Shown here: positions 21,387-33,816 of the stretch, piece after piece
Layout: the number at the start of each line of letters is the position of its first letter
How positions within the stretch are numbered: position 1 is the first letter of the stretch
DNA from: an uncultured Microbulbifer sp.
GTDB taxonomy: Bacteria > Pseudomonadota > Gammaproteobacteria > Pseudomonadales > Cellvibrionaceae
Direction of reading: 5' to 3'
DNA: 64,000 nucleotides
NCBI RefSeq assembly: GCF_947489355.1
Contig: NZ_CANLDD010000011.1
Coordinates: 34,630-98,629, forward strand
Notes under the pieces: model-generated
Told to the model about the DNA's origin: nothing
Seen by the model: the letters and a program-made list of their open reading frames with translations, nothing else
Database searches by the model: none
Program-made: the position numbers and the translations under genes

Positions 21387-23729
21387 TCAAGGGGGTGGGG
21401 GGGCCAATACCTCCCGGTTGCCGTTGTGCCCGGCCGGGGACACAACCCCTGCGGCTTCCATGGCGTCAATAATACGTGCGGCACGATTGTAACCAATCCG
21501 CAACTGGCGCTGCACAGAAGAAATGGAAGCCTTGCGTGATTTCGTCACAAAGGCGACTGCCTCATCGTAGAGGGCATCCGCTTCGGGATCCTCGCCCTCC
21601 CCCTCTTCAGATTGCAGCCCGGGCACCGGTATACTGTTGTTACTGTCATCGATAATGCCATCGATATATTCGGGTGTACCGCGTCGGCGCCAGTCGGCCA
21701 CCACCTTGTGTACCTCGTGATCATCCACAAAGGCACCGTGCACCCGCACCGGCACACCGCTTCCCGGAGGCAGGTAGAGCATATCGCCATGACCGAGCAA
21801 CTGCTCCGCCCCACCCTGGTCGAGAATGGTGCGGGAATCCACCTTTGAAGAAACCTGGAAACCGATACGGGTGGGCACATTGGCTTTGATCAGGCCGGTG
21901 ATGACATCCACTGAGGGACGCTGGGTGGCCAGCAGCAGGTGAATACCCGCCGCACGGGCTTTTTGCGCGATACGCGCGATCAGTTGCTCCACCTTCTTAC
22001 CGACAATCATCATCATGTCGGCAAACTCATCGATTACCACCACGATGGCCGGCAGCTTGTGCAAAGCCGGGGCCGTTTGTTCCCCTTCCGGAACGCTGGA
22101 CATGGGGTCCGGCTGCCAAAGCGGGTCGGCAATGGGTTCTCCCGCCTCTTCGGCTTCCTCCACCTTGCGGTTAAAGCCCGCCAGGTTGCGCACCCCCAGC
22201 GCGGCCATCAGCTTATAGCGGCGCTCCATCTCCCCGACGCACCAGCGCAGACCGTTGGCGGCGTCGTTCATATCCGTGATGACTGGCGTCAGCAGATGGG
22301 GAATACCCTCGTAAACCGACAGCTCCAACATCTTCGGGTCCACCAGGATCAGGCGCACCGCTTCCGGCGTCGACTTGTACAACAAGCTGAGCAGCATCAC
22401 GTTGACGCCCACGGACTTGCCGGAGCCCGTGGTGCCCGCCACCAGCAGGTGTGGCATCTTGGCCAGATCCGCCACCACCGGCTGGCCGGAGATATCGTGT
22501 CCCAAAGCCAGGGTCAGGGGGGATTTGGCAGCTTCGTAAACATCGGCAGACAGTACCTCACTCAAGCGCACAATCTGGCGATTCTCATTTGGGATCTCAA
22601 TCCCCACCACTGATTTACCCGGGATGACCTCGACAACACGGACACTGATCACCGCCAGCGAGCGCGCCAGATCCTTGGCCAGATTGGAAATCTTGCTGAC
22701 TTTAACCCCGGCTGCCGGCTGAATTTCAAAACGGGTGACCACCGGGCCAGGCAGCACAGAGACCACTTCAGCCACCACACCGAAGTCCTTGAGCTTCAGC
22801 TCCAGCAGACGGGATAACCCCTCCAGGGATTCCCGCGAGAAACCCGCCTTTTTATTCTGGTCCGCCGGGTCCAGTAAGCCCAGCGGTGGCAGAGCGCCGG
22901 TGACCGGACCGATTTTGAACAGCTCGCCCTGCTTGTCCTTGGTCGCGCGGGGACTCCGCTTTGGTTTTGGCGCCAGCGCTTCGATCTTCGGCGGCATTCT
23001 CTCCACACTGCGCCGCCTCTCCTCCTCCAAAGCGGCTTTGCGCACCACTATGGCCTCCCGTGCCACACGCTGTTCAGCGCGTTTTTGGCGCCAGTGTTTG
23101 TAGAACCGGCCGAACAGGGCGAAAAATCCAAGCGCAATGTGGCCAATGGATTCGGCCAGCCTGAGCCAGGAAAGTCCGGTGAACACGGTGATACCAATGG
23201 CAAAAATTGCCAGCAGTAAAATGGTTGCTCCCACATAGCCGAGGCTGGCTCCGGCGGCACCGGAAAGGGCCGCACCGATAATACCGCCATTGGAAAAGGG
23301 CAGCGGGGTCTCAGCCGGCGCGAAACAGAGGGTTGCCAGCGAGGCGCCGCTGGCAAGTACCAGCAGCAGGCCAAACACCCGTAGCAGGAACAGGGGCCCG
23401 TGAAAACGGGCACTGCGATCACGCAGAATGCGATAGGCACGCCAACCAATCAGCAGGGGCAACAGGTAAGCCATCCAACCCAGCAGAGACAGGCCTACGT
23501 CGGCAAGCCAGGCCCCGGTGGGCCCAATTGCATTTTGGAACTGATCGGTTTGCCCTACATGGGACCAACCGGGGTCCTGTGCATCGTAACTCAGCAGACT
23601 GATTGCCAATAGCAACGCCCCCGCCAGCAGGGCGATCAGAGCCCCCTCTCTGATTAAGCGGGAAATCAGCGGATCCGGCAGGGTATCGCTATTCGCAGCG
23701 GTTTCCTCGGTTGCACTCTCGGCCTTCAA
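21387..23729 (-). CDS. ftsK: DNA translocase FtsK
   Basis: A 780-residue protein. Four TM helices lie in the N-terminal 200 residues, followed by a short basic linker and the RecA-like motor with Walker A GTTGSGKS (about 432-439) and Walker [13 protein letters not shown]. The last ~65 residues are a winged-helix gamma domain ([21 protein letters not shown]) that reads KOPS. It moves chromosome termini through the septum and activates XerCD. The linker is short compared with E. coli. Translation probably starts at TTG 23729, which has GAGGAAAG six bases upstream. It heads the block leading to cysG. Confidence 0.96.
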   Translation of the reverse strand: MKAESATEETAANSDTLPDPLISRLIREGALIALLAGALLLAISLLSYDAQDPGWSHVGQTDQFQNAIGPTGAWLADVGLSLLGWMAYLLPLLIGWRAYRILRDRSARFHGPLFLLRVFGLLLVLASGASLATLCFAPAETPLPFSNGGIIGAALSGAAGASLGYVGATILLLAIFAIGITVFTGLSWLRLAESIGHIALGFFALFGRFYKHWRQKRAEQRVAREAIVVRKAALEEERRRSVERMPPKIEALAPKPKRSPRATKDKQGELFKIGPVTGALPPLGLLDPADQNKKAGFSRESLEGLSRLLELKLKDFGVVAEVVSVLPGPVVTRFEIQPAAGVKVSKISNLAKDLARSLAVISVRVVEVIPGKSVVGIEIPNENRQIVRLSEVLSADVYEAAKSPLTLALGHDISGQPVVADLAKMPHLLVAGTTGSGKSVGVNVMLLSLLYKSTPEAVRLILVDPKMLELSVYEGIPHLLTPVITDMNDAANGLRWCVGEMERRYKLMAALGVRNLAGFNRKVEEAEEAGEPIADPLWQPDPMSSVPEGEQTAPALHKLPAIVVVIDEFADMMMIVGKKVEQLIARIAQKARAAGIHLLLATQRPSVDVITGLIKANVPTRIGFQVSSKVDSRTILDQGGAEQLLGHGDMLYLPPGSGVPVRVHGAFVDDHEVHKVVADWRRRGTPEYIDGIIDDSNNSIPVPGLQSEEGEGEDPEADALYDEAVAFVTKSRKASISSVQRQLRIGYNRAARIIDAMEAAGVVSPAGHNGNREVLAPPPP

Positions 23730-23806
23730 AGACTTTCCTCAATACAGTTTTGTTGTTGCCAATACCCCGGCAAGGGGATCGGTTGCCGGGTGAATCATAA
23801 AAGAAT

Positions 23807-26965
<3,159 letters not shown>

Positions 26966-26969
26966 TCAC

Positions 26970-27956
26970 TCAATGGCTGTGCGCAGCACCGGATTTTTCA
27001 AAGTCCGCTTTGATCAAATAGCTGTTTTCTGTGACATAGCGCTCGCCCACAGTGAGGCCGCTGAGCACTTCCGTCACAGTGCCATCGCTGCGGCCCAGTG
27101 CCAGTGGGCGGACCTCATAGGTTTGCCCGACTTTGACAAACACCACCGTAGTTTCGCGCAGTGGTTGCAGCGCGCGGTTCTCCACCACCAGGGGAACCCG
27201 GTTTTCACTGGTCACCACCTGGCCCTGCACCATCAGATCCGTGGTCCACAGATTGTCCGGATTTTCAATCAGCGCGCGGGCTATGGCAAAAGGCTGGCCG
27301 TTGCCCCCGGGGGCGAGACTGATAATGGTGGAATCAAAAGTGCGCTCCCCTGCGCTGATGGACACCCTCTGCCCGCGGCTGATCTTGTCTCGGCGCCCGG
27401 GGAATACCCGCAGTTCCGCCCACAGCCGGCTGTAGTTGGCAATGGTAAACAGCACCCGCTCCCCACTGAACTCCCCGAGGCTGGCCTGTTTGTCGATAAC
27501 CTGTCCGCGGATTGGCGCCACCAGGGGATAGACCTGCAGGCTGTCATTGGATTCAATGGCCGCGAGCTTTTGTCCTTTTTCCACCAGATCCCCAAGTCCT
27601 TTCTCGATGGCCACAAGCGTACCGGGATAGCGGGCGCGCACATGGCTGATACTGCGGTGGTCAATCGCGGTTTTACCGTACAGGGTGACACTTTCCCCAA
27701 TGGTGCCGGGACCCGCTACGGCCGTCCTGATACCTGCTTTGTGCGCGGTTTTATCCGGGATCTGTATACGGCTTTCACGGAATTTATGCTCCCGGTGAGC
27801 CCGCTCGCCGCCGTGGGACACCTGTTCGCCAGGGTAGTTGTCGTGACGATTTTGCTCTGTTTCAGTGGTATGGGTCTGGCCCGCGACCGAGAGCCCCGGA
27901 AAGAGGAGCGGGAGTATCAATAGCACCCGCTGAATGATTTTCTTTGCTCTGCTCAT
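26970..27956 (-). CDS. czcB: CzcB-type periplasmic adaptor subunit
   Basis: A 328-residue membrane-fusion protein. It has a signal peptide (to about LSVAGQ), then a His-rich stretch (residues 28-60: TEQNRHDNYPGE..., HGGERAHREH) that could bind metal. Lipoyl and barrel domains follow (VRARYPGTLVAIEKGLGD, APIRGQVIDKQASLGE) with the usual C-terminal domain. It links the RND pump to the outer-membrane channel. The C-terminal AHSH adds further histidines. It lies 14 bp after the outer-membrane factor gene and 13 bp before czcA, so one operon. Confidence 0.87.
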   Translation of the reverse strand: MSRAKKIIQRVLLILPLLFPGLSVAGQTHTTETEQNRHDNYPGEQVSHGGERAHREHKFRESRIQIPDKTAHKAGIRTAVAGPGTIGESVTLYGKTAIDHRSISHVRARYPGTLVAIEKGLGDLVEKGQKLAAIESNDSLQVYPLVAPIRGQVIDKQASLGEFSGERVLFTIANYSRLWAELRVFPGRRDKISRGQRVSISAGERTFDSTIISLAPGGNGQPFAIARALIENPDNLWTTDLMVQGQVVTSENRVPLVVENRALQPLRETTVVFVKVGQTYEVRPLALGRSDGTVTEVLSGLTVGERYVTENSYLIKADFEKSGAAHSH

Positions 27957-27970
27957 TACTCAATCCAAAA

Positions 27971-29302
27971 TTATTGACGGCTTTCCAAGCCCAGAGGCCC
28001 GAGCGGCCCGGCGGTCAGTTGTTCAATCTCGGCACCGAACAGCAGCACGGATCGCGCCGCCTCAATTCGGGCGCGCTCCGCACCGATTAACGCTTCCCGT
28101 GCGGCAATCAGATCCAAATAGGAATCCCGCCCGTGGCGATATGACCGCTCCACCTCTCCGAGTGCCTGGCGAAGGTTCGGGATAACGGAATCCTGCAGCG
28201 TGAATACTGTGTCGAGGGCCTGCTTTCGGTTGGAAACGGCGAGGTAAAGTTGCGGGTAGAGTTGCAACAGCGCGGCTTTTCGGCGCAGTGCCATAGCTTC
28301 CAGTTCCGCCGTGGCACTGATCAGGGCGCCCCGGTTGCGTTTGGCGGTAAATAGGGGCAGATTAAAACCCGCCAATGCGGTTGTCTCATCCACCGCCCTG
28401 TTGACCAGAACGCCGGCGTACCAGCCCAGGTCCGGGCTGGAGTTGGCCTGGACCAGGCGCAGTTGCGACGCCCGCAGGCGCTCTTCGGAAGCGAAGCGGG
28501 CAATTGCCGGGTTTTCCTGTGCACGGGCATAGAGTTCCTCAAAGCTGGCACCGGGTGCAAAGCGGTATAGCGCACGGGCATCCACATCGAATGCCTGCTC
28601 CGGTTGCCCCCAAAGTGCAGACAGCGCGTACTTGCGATAGACCAGCATGCTCTGCTCGGACTGCTCGGCCAGAACCGCTTTGGCCAGTGTGGATTCTGCG
28701 CGCATTCGCTCTGAAACAGGACTGGCCGCGGCAATCACCCGCTCACTGACCATTTTCAGTGTTTCCCGTGCCAACGAGACCTTCTCTTTGGCGAGCACTA
28801 CCAACTCCTCGGCAGCGAGCACCTGCGTGTAGCGGCGGATCACTTCGCCGAGCAAATCCAGTGCCCTGGCCTGTTCTTCGGCAATCAGCACATCGAGTTG
28901 GGCGCTGACCACATCGACTCGCATCTGGCGCTTGCCGCCCAGCTCAATCACTGAAGACAACGCCACCACCAGCTCCAGCTCATTTGCGGCGGCGTCCTCA
29001 GGATCGGGCGCCTCATCCGGTTCATCACCGCCGAAATGCTTGCGTTCTGTCTCAAACCTGAAGTCGAAGGCAGGGCGCAAGGCCGCCGTTCGCGCGGCAC
29101 CAGCCAGTTTCTTTCTCTGTAACGGGAATACCGCGAGTTGTGGGTTTTGCGCCAGCGTCCGCGCGATGGCATCCGGCAGTGTCAGCAACTCCCCCTTCTG
29201 CGCAACCACAGCCTCCGCAGGCAAGTACAAAATGGCCACCACGAGCGGCCAGGCGGCCCGGCGGCAGGTCACGCCCGCAAAGAGCCTGTGGAAAAAATCC
29301 AT
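27971..29302 (-). CDS. czcC: CzcC-type outer-membrane factor (TolC family)
   Basis: A 443-residue TolC-family protein with a signal peptide and two long helical repeats rich in Ala, Glu and Arg (for example LTLPDAIARTLAQNPQL at the start and the coiled-coil around residues 300-440). It forms the exit channel of the tripartite pump. ATG 29302 has GGGAG at a spacing of about 6, better than the in-frame start at 29320. First of three tightly packed pump genes, it lies 76 bp after the small Cys/His-rich protein gene. Confidence 0.87.
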   Translation of the reverse strand: MDFFHRLFAGVTCRRAAWPLVVAILYLPAEAVVAQKGELLTLPDAIARTLAQNPQLAVFPLQRKKLAGAARTAALRPAFDFRFETERKHFGGDEPDEAPDPEDAAANELELVVALSSVIELGGKRQMRVDVVSAQLDVLIAEEQARALDLLGEVIRRYTQVLAAEELVVLAKEKVSLARETLKMVSERVIAAASPVSERMRAESTLAKAVLAEQSEQSMLVYRKYALSALWGQPEQAFDVDARALYRFAPGASFEELYARAQENPAIARFASEERLRASQLRLVQANSSPDLGWYAGVLVNRAVDETTALAGFNLPLFTAKRNRGALISATAELEAMALRRKAALLQLYPQLYLAVSNRKQALDTVFTLQDSVIPNLRQALGEVERSYRHGRDSYLDLIAAREALIGAERARIEAARSVLLFGAEIEQLTAGPLGPLGLESRQ

Positions 29303-29378
29303 GAATATCTCCCAAGTCACATCCCGGTTGGCGCGAGCGGGCCTTTCGACGCTCTGTTCCCGCGCAGCAATACAGCAA

Positions 29379-29789
29379 TCAGACTTGGGTTATAGGTGGG
29401 CGCAGAAGGGGCGCAAAGTAACCACTGGGTACAGCGACGTGTGCTAACTCGCGATAAATAATGCCGCCCCGGCGTATTGGTAGAAAGGATTGCCCCAGCA
29501 GCCCGGTAAAAGAGCTTCCGTGGCAGTGGCAACAATGATTACAGAAATCCAGAAGAGGCGCTGAGAGATCGGGCTCGCCGGCGGCAGACATGCCCTCTAA
29601 TTCGGCATGGGTGTAGGCACTGCCCGGTTGATCCGCCGGGGACTCACCAGGCCCATCCACCGGGTCCAGATGGTGCAGGGAAAAATGACCGGAAACAGCC
29701 TGCAAGGCTTCGTGACTGTCATACAAAGCACCCGCCGTCTGCAAAACCAGAAGCGCAACCAGCAAAAATGACCATCGGACAACGCACAT
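29379..29789 (-). CDS. Small secreted Cys/His-rich protein of the czc locus
   Basis: A 136-residue protein with an N-terminal signal helix (MCVVRWSFLLVALLVLQTAG) and, near residues 80-95, the cluster DFCNHCCHCHGS, which packs four Cys and three His into ten residues. More His lie earlier (SGHFSLHHLD). I recall small proteins of this kind beside CzcCBA operons, and CzcI is a functional parallel, but I cannot assign a family. A periplasmic metal-binding or sensing role is inferred from composition and from its place at the head of the pump genes. Confidence 0.7.
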   Translation of the reverse strand: MCVVRWSFLLVALLVLQTAGALYDSHEALQAVSGHFSLHHLDPVDGPGESPADQPGSAYTHAELEGMSAAGEPDLSAPLLDFCNHCCHCHGSSFTGLLGQSFLPIRRGGIIYRELAHVAVPSGYFAPLLRPPITQV

Positions 29790-30090
29790 AGCAGCAGATC
29801 ATAAGACTCTTACGCTGGACTCTAGCAAACAAGTCCGGTCAGCTCAAACAGATCCACCATCAGCCAATGGGCTCAACAGGTAAATGCCGGGCCGGTCATC
29901 ATCAATCCCACAGCCTTATCCGCCTCCCGGTCCTTTGCCGCCACCTTTCACGAATCAATTGACTACCGTTTGGCTCCTCTTTTAGAGCTTCGCGCTCACG
30001 GTGATTCAAAGACCAGTAACCGCCGCAGGGCAGAGGCCGCTGCTGTCGGTAGCGCTACCAATTTTCTGATCATGCCCCTGAGCGGGCAGA
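29790..30090. other. Intergenic region upstream of the czc genes
   Basis: A 301-bp gap between the zinc-finger gene and the Cys/His-rich protein gene, both leftward. It should contain the promoter of the efflux locus. I saw no convincing metalloregulator palindrome and no coding frame. Confidence 0.5.
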
Positions 30091-30285
30091 CTACTTTTTG
30101 GTGTCCTCAGGCCCGCCTTCCACATAGGATTTACTGATTCGGCGCAGTATTTTCAGCTGTTTGCCAAAGTTCCGGCATGGCGTGCACATCGCCAGATGAA
30201 ACCTGAGCCTGGCCTGCTCACGCACATTCAGGCTGCGCTCCTGGGATTCGGACATCAGCCGTGTGGCTTCCCGACACGATTTCAT
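30091..30285 (-). CDS. Soluble zinc-finger (zf-HC2) anti-sigma candidate
   Basis: A 64-residue protein consisting almost entirely of a ZAS-type zinc finger: an early Cys (MKSCREATRLMSE) and then HLAMCTPC, i.e. H-x3-C-x2-C. There is no TM segment, unlike membrane anti-sigmas such as RseA. ATG 30285 has GGAGGG at a spacing of 9 and begins 6 bp after the sigma-factor stop, so the two are co-translated. By family logic it binds and restrains the sigma factor, possibly releasing it on thiol oxidation or metal loss; this is inferred. Confidence 0.8.
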   Translation of the reverse strand: MKSCREATRLMSESQERSLNVREQARLRFHLAMCTPCRNFGKQLKILRRISKSYVEGGPEDTKK

Positions 30286-30290
30286 CAAAC

Positions 30291-30911
30291 TCAACCCTCC
30301 ACGCCAAACCAGTTATCTTCAAGACATTCGCGCAAACGCAATCGTGCGCGATGGAGTGTCACATTCAGGTTGCTCACAGAAATTTCTGCCGAGGCACAGA
30401 TTTCGTGGCTCTCCAGTTCTATGAACTCCCGCATCATAAAAAGCTGCGCCTGGCGTGCGGGAAGATGGCTGAGACAGGCTTCAAAGATCCTCCAGAAATG
30501 CTTGTCATAAATTGCCGACTCGGGATCGACCCACTTCTTCGGGCGCTCACTCTTTTGCCAGTGGTCGCTCTGGTCAAACAGCTCATCGTGATTGTGCGCT
30601 TCCCTATCCTTTCGCACGAGCTGGTCTGCATCGACAAAGCGCCGGCGCTGCCGCAAGATATCCGCAATCTTGTTCTTAAGGATTGCAAATACCCAGGTCT
30701 TCAGTGCCGAACAGCCGCTAAAGCTACGGGAGTTCTTCAAGGCCCCCATCAAAGCCTCCTGCACGGCGTCTTCCGAAAGTTGGGCGTCTTGCAGTTGCAA
30801 GCGGGCAAATCGCAGCATCTGCTGGCGTAAATCCACAAGAAACTGTGAATTTTGCAGAGATGCTTGCGCACTTGATCCAGGAGAGGCGTCAGGGGTAAGG
30901 TGATCGCTCAA
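30291..30911 (-). CDS. ECF-like sigma-70 family RNA polymerase sigma factor
   Basis: A 206-residue sigma factor with only regions 2 and 4. Region 2 spans roughly residues 25-90 (QEALMGALKN, SALKTWVFAILKNKIADILRQ). Region 4 is near the C-terminus (LPARQAQLFMMREF, helix-turn-helix around EISVSNLNVTLHRARLRLRE). There is no region 1 or 3. An ~80-residue acidic/basic linker separates the domains. The zf-HC2 gene follows directly. It is divergent from arsM with a 230-bp intergenic region, so it may control arsM, the czc genes or itself; no promoter motif was proven. Confidence 0.85.
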   Translation of the reverse strand: MSDHLTPDASPGSSAQASLQNSQFLVDLRQQMLRFARLQLQDAQLSEDAVQEALMGALKNSRSFSGCSALKTWVFAILKNKIADILRQRRRFVDADQLVRKDREAHNHDELFDQSDHWQKSERPKKWVDPESAIYDKHFWRIFEACLSHLPARQAQLFMMREFIELESHEICASAEISVSNLNVTLHRARLRLRECLEDNWFGVEG

Positions 30912-31141
30912 TTACGTTCCCTCATAATCTCAATGCAGAAACTGAGGATAGTAACCAAAAAACCAGAATTATCTAATAAACAGCCTCAACTGGCATCAAA
31001 AGGCAATTTTTCCCTTTTGCCAGGCACAATTACTTAGTCGTGAAAACACTGCGCTTGTTACAGGCGCCAGGCAAGGGCAAAAAGACACGCATCGGGGCGC
31101 ACTGTTGTCCCATAAAAATCACCCCGACAGAGGTATGATCA

Positions 31142-32188
31142 ATGCACGAAATTGTACAGGAATACTACGGACGCCAACTGAAAGGCACCTCGGACCTGAA
31201 AACCGATGCCTGCTGCGATGCCAGTGCAGTACCCGCCTGGCTCAAGCCATTGCTGGCAAACATCCACCCGGAGGTTCTGTCGCGCTACTACGGTTGTGGG
31301 CTCGTGTGCCCACCATTGCTGGAGGGCTGCCGGGTGCTGGATCTCGGCTGTGGTTCCGGCCGCGATGTCTACCTGCTGTCGCAATTGGTGGGCGCTTCCG
31401 GGGAAGTGGTTGGCGTAGACATGACCGATGAACAACTGGACGTAGCCCAGCGCTATTGTGCGCACCACGCCGAGACATTCGGTTACCGCAACGTCACTTT
31501 CCTGCACGGCTACATCGAACAGCTGGCGGATCTCGACTTGTCCCCCGGCAGTTTCGACGTCATCGTATCCAATTGCGTCGTGAATCTGTCTACCGACAAA
31601 GGCGCTGTGCTACGCGGTTTGCACCGGTTGCTGAAGGAAGGGGGCGAATTTTATTTCTCCGACGTCTATGCAGACCGGCGGGTACCAAGCACCCTGCGCT
31701 CGGACCCGGAACTTTTTGGTGAGTGCCTGGGCGGCGCCCTCTATTGGAATGACTTCCTGGCCCTGGCGCAGGACAGCGGCTTCCGAGATAGCCGACTGGT
31801 GGGGAGCCGCCCACTGGAGGTCACCAACCCTACCCTCTCCGAGCGCTGCGGCTCTGTGGGTTTTTATTCCGCCACCTACCGCCTGTTTAAGCTCGAACAG
31901 CTTGAGAAGGACTGCGAGGACTACGGCCAGGCGGTGGTCTACAAGGGCACTATCGCCGGCAGCCCGGACAAATTCACCCTCGACGGGCACCATACCATCG
32001 AGAAAGGCCGGGTTTTTCCCGTGTGCGGCAATACCTGGAGAATGCTGGCCGGAACGCGACTGGCCCCGCACTTTGACTTTATCGGCGACTTTTCCCAACA
32101 CTTTGGGCTCTTCCCTGGGTGCGGCCGCGAAATACCATTTGGCAACGGAGGAAATCAGGATTCCGAGTCAGGGGGCCAATGCTGCTGA
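31142..32188 (+). CDS. arsM: Arsenite methyltransferase
   Basis: A 348-residue SAM-dependent methyltransferase. Motif I is LDLGCGSGRDVYLLSQL (about residues 67-84), followed by VGVDMTDEQL. The arsenic-binding cysteines typical of ArsM are in place: an N-terminal Cys pair (DACCD), Cys in GLVCP, SNCVVNLS and PVCGNTWRM, plus an extra C-terminal QCC. It methylates As(III) to volatile or less retained species in the cytoplasm. The start has GAGG about 8 bases upstream. It is divergent from the sigma-factor gene; no arsR or arsenite exporter lies in the window. Confidence 0.9.
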   Translation: MHEIVQEYYGRQLKGTSDLKTDACCDASAVPAWLKPLLANIHPEVLSRYYGCGLVCPPLLEGCRVLDLGCGSGRDVYLLSQLVGASGEVVGVDMTDEQLDVAQRYCAHHAETFGYRNVTFLHGYIEQLADLDLSPGSFDVIVSNCVVNLSTDKGAVLRGLHRLLKEGGEFYFSDVYADRRVPSTLRSDPELFGECLGGALYWNDFLALAQDSGFRDSRLVGSRPLEVTNPTLSERCGSVGFYSATYRLFKLEQLEKDCEDYGQAVVYKGTIAGSPDKFTLDGHHTIEKGRVFPVCGNTWRMLAGTRLAPHFDFIGDFSQHFGLFPGCGREIPFGNGGNQDSESGGQCC

Positions 32189-32247
32189 GGCGCTGCCAGG
32201 CATACCCCGCGAAGCTACAACCATCTGCGAAAATCAGGATTGGCACG

Positions 32248-32279
32248 GATCGGCGGCTTTTTTGATTAAGCCGCCGATC
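32248..32279. terminator. Symmetric hairpin between arsM and yheT-like gene
   Basis: GATCGGCGGCTT (32248-32259) and AAGCCGCCGATC (32268-32279) form a perfect 12-bp stem with a T-rich 8-base loop between two convergent genes. Neither strand has a long U-tract, but the position and strength suggest bidirectional termination. Confidence 0.6.
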
Positions 32280-32310
32280 AGAAGCTTTGCCGGGGGACAT
32301 CCTGCAGCCA

Positions 32311-33309
32311 TCAACCCAATCTTAAAAAGTGATCCCCCTCGATCACCGAACAGAGAAAGCGAGGGATCGTCTCCTCAAGCCAATAGGTTGGGTACCAAAG
32401 ACTACCACTGACAAAACCCACATGCCCCCCCTGCTGCGACACCTCAAGCTGCACTGCCGAACTGACCTCCTGCCCGGTGGGAATGGCCGAGGGGCAGACA
32501 AAGGGATCATCAATTGCGTTGATGATCAGTGTCGGTACGCGAATATCTTTTAACAGGGGCTTGCTGGAGGCCTGGGTATAGTAGTCATCCACATTGCGGA
32601 ACCCGTGCAGGGGTGCGGTAAACGCATGATCAAAACACCGGAAATTGACGAAACTGCCCCCGTCATTCACATTCGGCAGGACCGCTGCCATACCTGGGTC
32701 CGCCGCCTTCTGCCTGAGTGTCATGCGCAGACAGCCCAGCAGATGGCGCTGGTACAATTTCGACAACCCGGTATTGATACGGCGACTGCAGGCGTGCAGG
32801 TCCATCGGCGAAGACACCGCAACCGCAGCTACAATTGTGCTGCAGGCTCCATCCTCCCCCAGCATCTTGAGCAATACATTGCCCCCTAGGGAATAGCCGA
32901 CAACCATAATGGGCGTCGAGGGAAACGCTTTTTGCAATTGGCCAACCAACCAGCGCGGGTCTTCGCTGTCTCCGCTGTGGTAAGCCCGGGGCAAACGGTT
33001 GGGAATTCCACCACAGCCTCGGAAATGCATCACCGCAACCTGGAACTGACGTTTCAGCAGAGATGCCATCAACCCCTGGACATAGGACGACCTAACAGAC
33101 CCTTCCAATCCGTGCAGCACCAATACCAATGGGGAGGCGGGGTTATCTTCCAGAGGGCGGGGAGCATGCAGTGCAAGGCAATCGCCGTCGGGGGTTTCAT
33201 ACCATCGACAGTCAGTGCCTATCCAGGGGGAGGGACGGTGGAAGCGGCCAAAAACCGTTTGCACATGACAATTGCCGAGGCCAGTGGCGGGTGAGAACTT
33301 CTCCATCAT
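32311..33309 (-). CDS. YheT-family alpha/beta hydrolase
   Basis: A 332-residue alpha/beta hydrolase of the YheT/ABHD1-3 type. The start FSPATGLGNCHVQT is characteristic of the family. The oxyanion region is VLVLHGLEGS, the nucleophile elbow GYSLGG, the acid Asp in NAIDDPFV and the base His in QGGHVGFV. Members are thought to be carboxylesterases; the substrate is unknown. A 7-bp tandem repeat lies 288 bp upstream of its start, on the promoter side. Confidence 0.9.
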   Translation of the reverse strand: MMEKFSPATGLGNCHVQTVFGRFHRPSPWIGTDCRWYETPDGDCLALHAPRPLEDNPASPLVLVLHGLEGSVRSSYVQGLMASLLKRQFQVAVMHFRGCGGIPNRLPRAYHSGDSEDPRWLVGQLQKAFPSTPIMVVGYSLGGNVLLKMLGEDGACSTIVAAVAVSSPMDLHACSRRINTGLSKLYQRHLLGCLRMTLRQKAADPGMAAVLPNVNDGGSFVNFRCFDHAFTAPLHGFRNVDDYYTQASSKPLLKDIRVPTLIINAIDDPFVCPSAIPTGQEVSSAVQLEVSQQGGHVGFVSGSLWYPTYWLEETIPRFLCSVIEGDHFLRLG

Positions 33310-33816
33310 TTATCCGGCCCAGCTGACACTGTGGGTCCCCCGCATGCCCTTCAGGTGACGCCAGCAGTGGCGAATCCAGAAACCTGTCGCACAGATGCGG
33401 ATTGAGACACCGACCCATAACGCAAACTGACCAAGCAGAACAGATTTCGCATCTATACGGGCACTCCGATTGTCCCCCCAAACCATATACGAACCCATTC
33501 AGTATATAACCCACGCCCCCGGCTGCCGCAGAGTAACCTGCAGCCGGATTGATATACCCGGCCACTATCACAGCGGGCACCAGGTACAGTGACGCCGATT
33601 CCCGATTCCCGATTCCCGATTCCCGATTCCCGATTCCCGATTCCCGATTCCCGATTCCCGATTCCCGATTCTGACGCAACTGCAGGAACTGTGTGGTTTT
33701 CAAGGTTCTGTACGGGCCTATGGCCGGCGCGGCTAAGATCCTTTGCTCCAAATCCGGCAGCCCGCTTGCATTTGGGCCAGCGTCAATCGCTCCCGTCAGG
33801 CCGGTAAGGCCAGGCC
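33310..33816. other. Intergenic region with 7-bp tandem repeat
   Basis: A 507-bp gap between two leftward genes, containing the GATTCCC tandem array. Frames crossing it on both strands encode heptapeptide repeats created by the array and are not genes. No further feature was recognised. Confidence 0.6.
33597..33671. repeat. Tandem 7-bp repeat (GATTCCC), about 10.7 copies
   Basis: Seventy-five bases of uninterrupted GATTCCC units with no substitutions. Perfect short tandem repeats change copy number readily by slippage. The array lies outside coding sequence, 146 bp beyond the hybrid kinase stop and 288 bp upstream of the YheT-like gene. Confidence 0.97.

Noticed and set aside
33597..33671. 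Possible CRISPR array
   Set aside because: The unit is 7 bp with no spacers, so it is a simple tandem repeat.
33212..33751. 179-codon minus-strand frame and a plus-strand frame across the GATTCCC array
   Set aside because: Their repeats (ESGIGNR, FPIPDSR) arise only because 21 bases of the 7-bp array encode seven residues; there is no RBS or domain, and the minus-strand frame overlaps the YheT-like gene.
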